A DNA stretch of 22,489 nucleotides, taken from positions 1 through 22,489 of IMG/VR virus record IMGVR_UViG_3300047321_000030. The stretch is one strand, 5' to 3'. Positions 20,648 to 22,489 of this stretch are shown piece by piece (positions within the stretch are counted from its first letter, which is position 1; each line of letters starts with the position of its first letter). The position numbers were made by a program, and so were the translations under genes. This DNA is from a virus. Under the pieces are notes generated by a model, which was not told the origin of the DNA, searched no databases, and saw only the letters and a program-made list of their open reading frames with translations.

Positions 20648-20675
20648 GGGCACCTACTCAATTGAGTGGGTGCCC
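20648..20675. promoter_or_regulatory. Operator-like palindrome, copy 8
   Basis: A 28-bp copy centred between 20661 and 20662 with GGGC before and GCCC after, and one change, G for A at 20668, that keeps a U-G pair in + strand RNA. The flanks differ from those of copy 3 but remain complementary. It is followed by TTCGTGTTT and sits 23 bp ahead of the polymerase start, so it could be a terminator for the primase-helicase gene, an operator, or both. Confidence 0.75.
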
Positions 20676-20697
20676 TTCGTGTTTGGAGGGCTCACGC

Positions 20698-22489
20698 ATG
20701 ATCGAGTACCGGCACCGGGTAGCGGGCGACGTCGTAACCGTCCACGTTCCGCAGACCCTCGCCGACCTGTCGAAATTCCGCACGTGGCTCCGCGATGCAA
20801 ACCGCCGTGGCCCTATCGCGCTGGACACGGAAACGACCGGCCTTGACATATTCGGTCCGGGCTACCGGCTACGCACTGTGCAATTCGGCGACGCAAACGA
20901 CGCATGGGTAATTCACTGGGAGCGCGGTGGGCATTTCCAGGGTGCCGCATCCTGGGCGCTCAAGGTCGTTACGAAGTTCCTGATTCACAATGCGCCGTTT
21001 GATTGGCTGGTCTTGGACCGGCATGCGGACACGTCCCTTGAGAGCCTTGCTCCGCGCACGGTGGACACTCGCCTACTCGCTGGGCTTGTGGACCCGCGAC
21101 AGCCCCAGGAAGGCGGCATAGGGACCGGCCTTAAGCCGCTTTCCGCCTACTGGTTCGACCCGGACGCCCCGGACACTCAGGGCGACCTTACGGCCGTGTT
21201 CCGGTCCATGGGTCTCACGAAGGCAACCGGGTGGGCAGGCATCCCGCTGGATCACCCGACGTACAACCTTTACGCGGGTCTAGACGTGATCTATACCGCG
21301 CGCCTGTTGCCGTGCCTGGTGGCTGAGCTTGACGCACTCGGCGTGCGGGACCGGCTGATCAAGTACGAACACGAAATAGCCCGTATCTGTGCCCACATGC
21401 AACGGCGCGGAATCGTGCTGGACGTGGACTATGTGCACACGCTGTCCGGCATGCTGCGGGAAGAGGAAGAGAAGTACCGGGACGTGGCAGCGTCCTACGG
21501 CGTGGAGAACGTCAACTCGACCCGGCAAATCGCTGAGGCCCTGATGGCTATGGGCGAAGTTCTGACGGAGACCACGGCATCCGGCGCTGTCAAGGTCGAT
21601 AAAGCCGTGTTGCTGTCGCTGGCGGACCTTGACCGGGACTGGCAGCGCGAAGGGCTCAGGGATAGCAACCCGCTTGCCGAAGCGGTGCTCAGGTCGAAGC
21701 GTGCGGGCAAGTGGTGCACCACGTACGCGGACACCTTCCTTGAGACCATGGACGCGGACGGGCGGATTCACCCGTTCATCAATTCCATGCAAGCCCGCAC
21801 GGGCCGTATGTCGATTACCCGTCCGGCGCTTCAAACGCTGCCTTCGTCCGATTGGATGATCCGGCGCGCAATGCTGGCGGAGCCCGGTGAGCTTTGGTTC
21901 TCCGTGGACTTTCAGGCAATCGAAATGCGCGTGTTGGCTGCGCTGGCAGACGTCAAGAGGATGAAAGAGGGATTCGCTTCCGGCGGGTCTGACTTCGATA
22001 TCCACTTGTACACGGCTCAGCTAATCAAGGGCATTGACGCTACGCCGAAGCACCGGAAGATTTTCAAGGGTGCGGGGTTCGGCAAGGTGTACGGCGGCGG
22101 GGTTGGCACGGTCGCCCGACAGACCGGGGCCGAAGAGGATGAGATCCGGCACGCGTTCGCGGAGTATGACCGGGTGTTCCCGGAGATCCGCCGTGCGTCC
22201 GCCCGGTGGCAGCGTGAGGCTTACCAGACTGGCATGGTGCATGTCTCGGTCACTGGGCGACGGATGCCCCTTGACCGGCACCGGGCGTACGCCGTTGTGA
22301 ACTACGCCTGTCAGTCGGCGGCTCGTGACTGTCTGGGGCAAGCCCTGATCAATATGGAGGACGCGGGGCTGTTGGACACGCTCCGGCTGCCGATCCATGA
22401 CGAAGTGGTCGGGTCTGCCCCGGAAGCGGAAGCCATGGACGTTGTGCGCGAGATTGAGCGCTGTATGACCTTTGACCTGTTCGGGGTGC
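20698..22489 (+). CDS. DNA polymerase I-type (family A), 3' end beyond the window
   Basis: The frame is open from ATG 20698 to the window edge (597 codons); the C-terminus is missing. An N-terminal 3'-5' exonuclease is present: ALDTETTGLD with D43 and E45, HNAPFD with N98 and D102, and YAGLDVIYT with Y192 and D196. The polymerase motifs follow: motif A SVDFQAIEMR (D404, E409), motif B from R453 through K457 and F461 to Y465-G466, and motif C IHDEVV (H567, D568, E569). No 5'-3' exonuclease domain precedes them, as usual for phage enzymes. It would copy the phage genome together with the primase-helicase. The ATG has TTTGGAGGG upstream. Confidence 0.92.
   Translation, partial: MIEYRHRVAGDVVTVHVPQTLADLSKFRTWLRDANRRGPIALDTETTGLDIFGPGYRLRTVQFGDANDAWVIHWERGGHFQGAASWALKVVTKFLIHNAPFDWLVLDRHADTSLESLAPRTVDTRLLAGLVDPRQPQEGGIGTGLKPLSAYWFDPDAPDTQGDLTAVFRSMGLTKATGWAGIPLDHPTYNLYAGLDVIYTARLLPCLVAELDALGVRDRLIKYEHEIARICAHMQRRGIVLDVDYVHTLSGMLREEEEKYRDVAASYGVENVNSTRQIAEALMAMGEVLTETTASGAVKVDKAVLLSLADLDRDWQREGLRDSNPLAEAVLRSKRAGKWCTTYADTFLETMDADGRIHPFINSMQARTGRMSITRPALQTLPSSDWMIRRAMLAEPGELWFSVDFQAIEMRVLAALADVKRMKEGFASGGSDFDIHLYTAQLIKGIDATPKHRKIFKGAGFGKVYGGGVGTVARQTGAEEDEIRHAFAEYDRVFPEIRRASARWQREAYQTGMVHVSVTGRRMPLDRHRAYAVVNYACQSAARDCLGQALINMEDAGLLDTLRLPIHDEVVGSAPEAEAMDVVREIERCMTFDLFGV

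Noticed and set aside
21280-22005. A 241-codon open frame on the - strand inside the polymerase gene
   Set aside because: The + strand carries unmistakable family A polymerase and exonuclease motifs; the opposite frame has none.

Overview
The window is a contiguous piece of a temperate, tailed (siphovirus-type) actinobacteriophage genome, most likely a Streptomyces phage of the broad phiC31/R4/TG1 type. The reasons are GC-rich coding sequence, frequent GTG starts with strong AGGAGG-like ribosome sites, HK97-type head and tail genes, a GH25 lysin, a P4-type primase-helicase, a family A DNA polymerase and a protein resembling the phiC31 gp3 recombination directionality factor (RDF). All recognised genes lie on the + strand. 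No integrase, repressor, terminase or portal gene is in the window, and no tRNA gene was seen.

Layout. 1-3184: end of the major capsid gene, head-tail connector, tail terminator, major tail tube, HK97 gp10-like protein, and a pair of tail assembly chaperones joined by a -1 frameshift. 3193-9758: tape measure, distal tail protein, two further tail proteins, a small leucine-zipper protein and a tail fibre. 9810-10947: lysis genes (GH25 endolysin, probable holin). 10948-20566: early region, split into short operons by terminators and a repeated promoter-like motif. It holds a dNMP kinase, an unknown 436-aa protein with a possible internal start, two small proteins, a PD-(D/E)XK exonuclease, a lipoprotein, the RDF-like protein, a run of small genes, a permuted NlpC/P60-like protein, an HNH endonuclease and the primase-helicase. 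20698-end: DNA polymerase I-type gene, cut by the window edge.

Two dispersed signals organise the region. (1) Eight copies of a 20-bp palindrome, ACCTACTCAATTGAGTAGGT or a one-base variant, lie between genes (one overlaps a stop codon by a base) from the capsid gene to the polymerase gene. They resemble in layout the repressor-bound conserved inverted repeats of phiC31 and the stoperators of mycobacteriophage L5. Several have complementary flanks or G-U-preserving changes that also suggest an RNA hairpin. (2) Five copies of a 15-bp core, GGCAATCGACTCACT or close variants, occur only in the early region just ahead of early operons and probably mark early promoters. A 126-nt stretch before the exonuclease gene (13652-13777) has tandem octamers, a 14-bp inverted repeat and an AT-rich centre, and is the best candidate for a replication or control site.

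Together the genes describe a phage whose early operons (nucleotide supply, recombination/excision, primase-helicase, polymerase) are switched on from shared early promoters, while operator-like palindromes spread over early and late genes would let one DNA-binding protein silence the whole prophage. Function calls rest on recognising motifs in the translated sequence; no database search was run.
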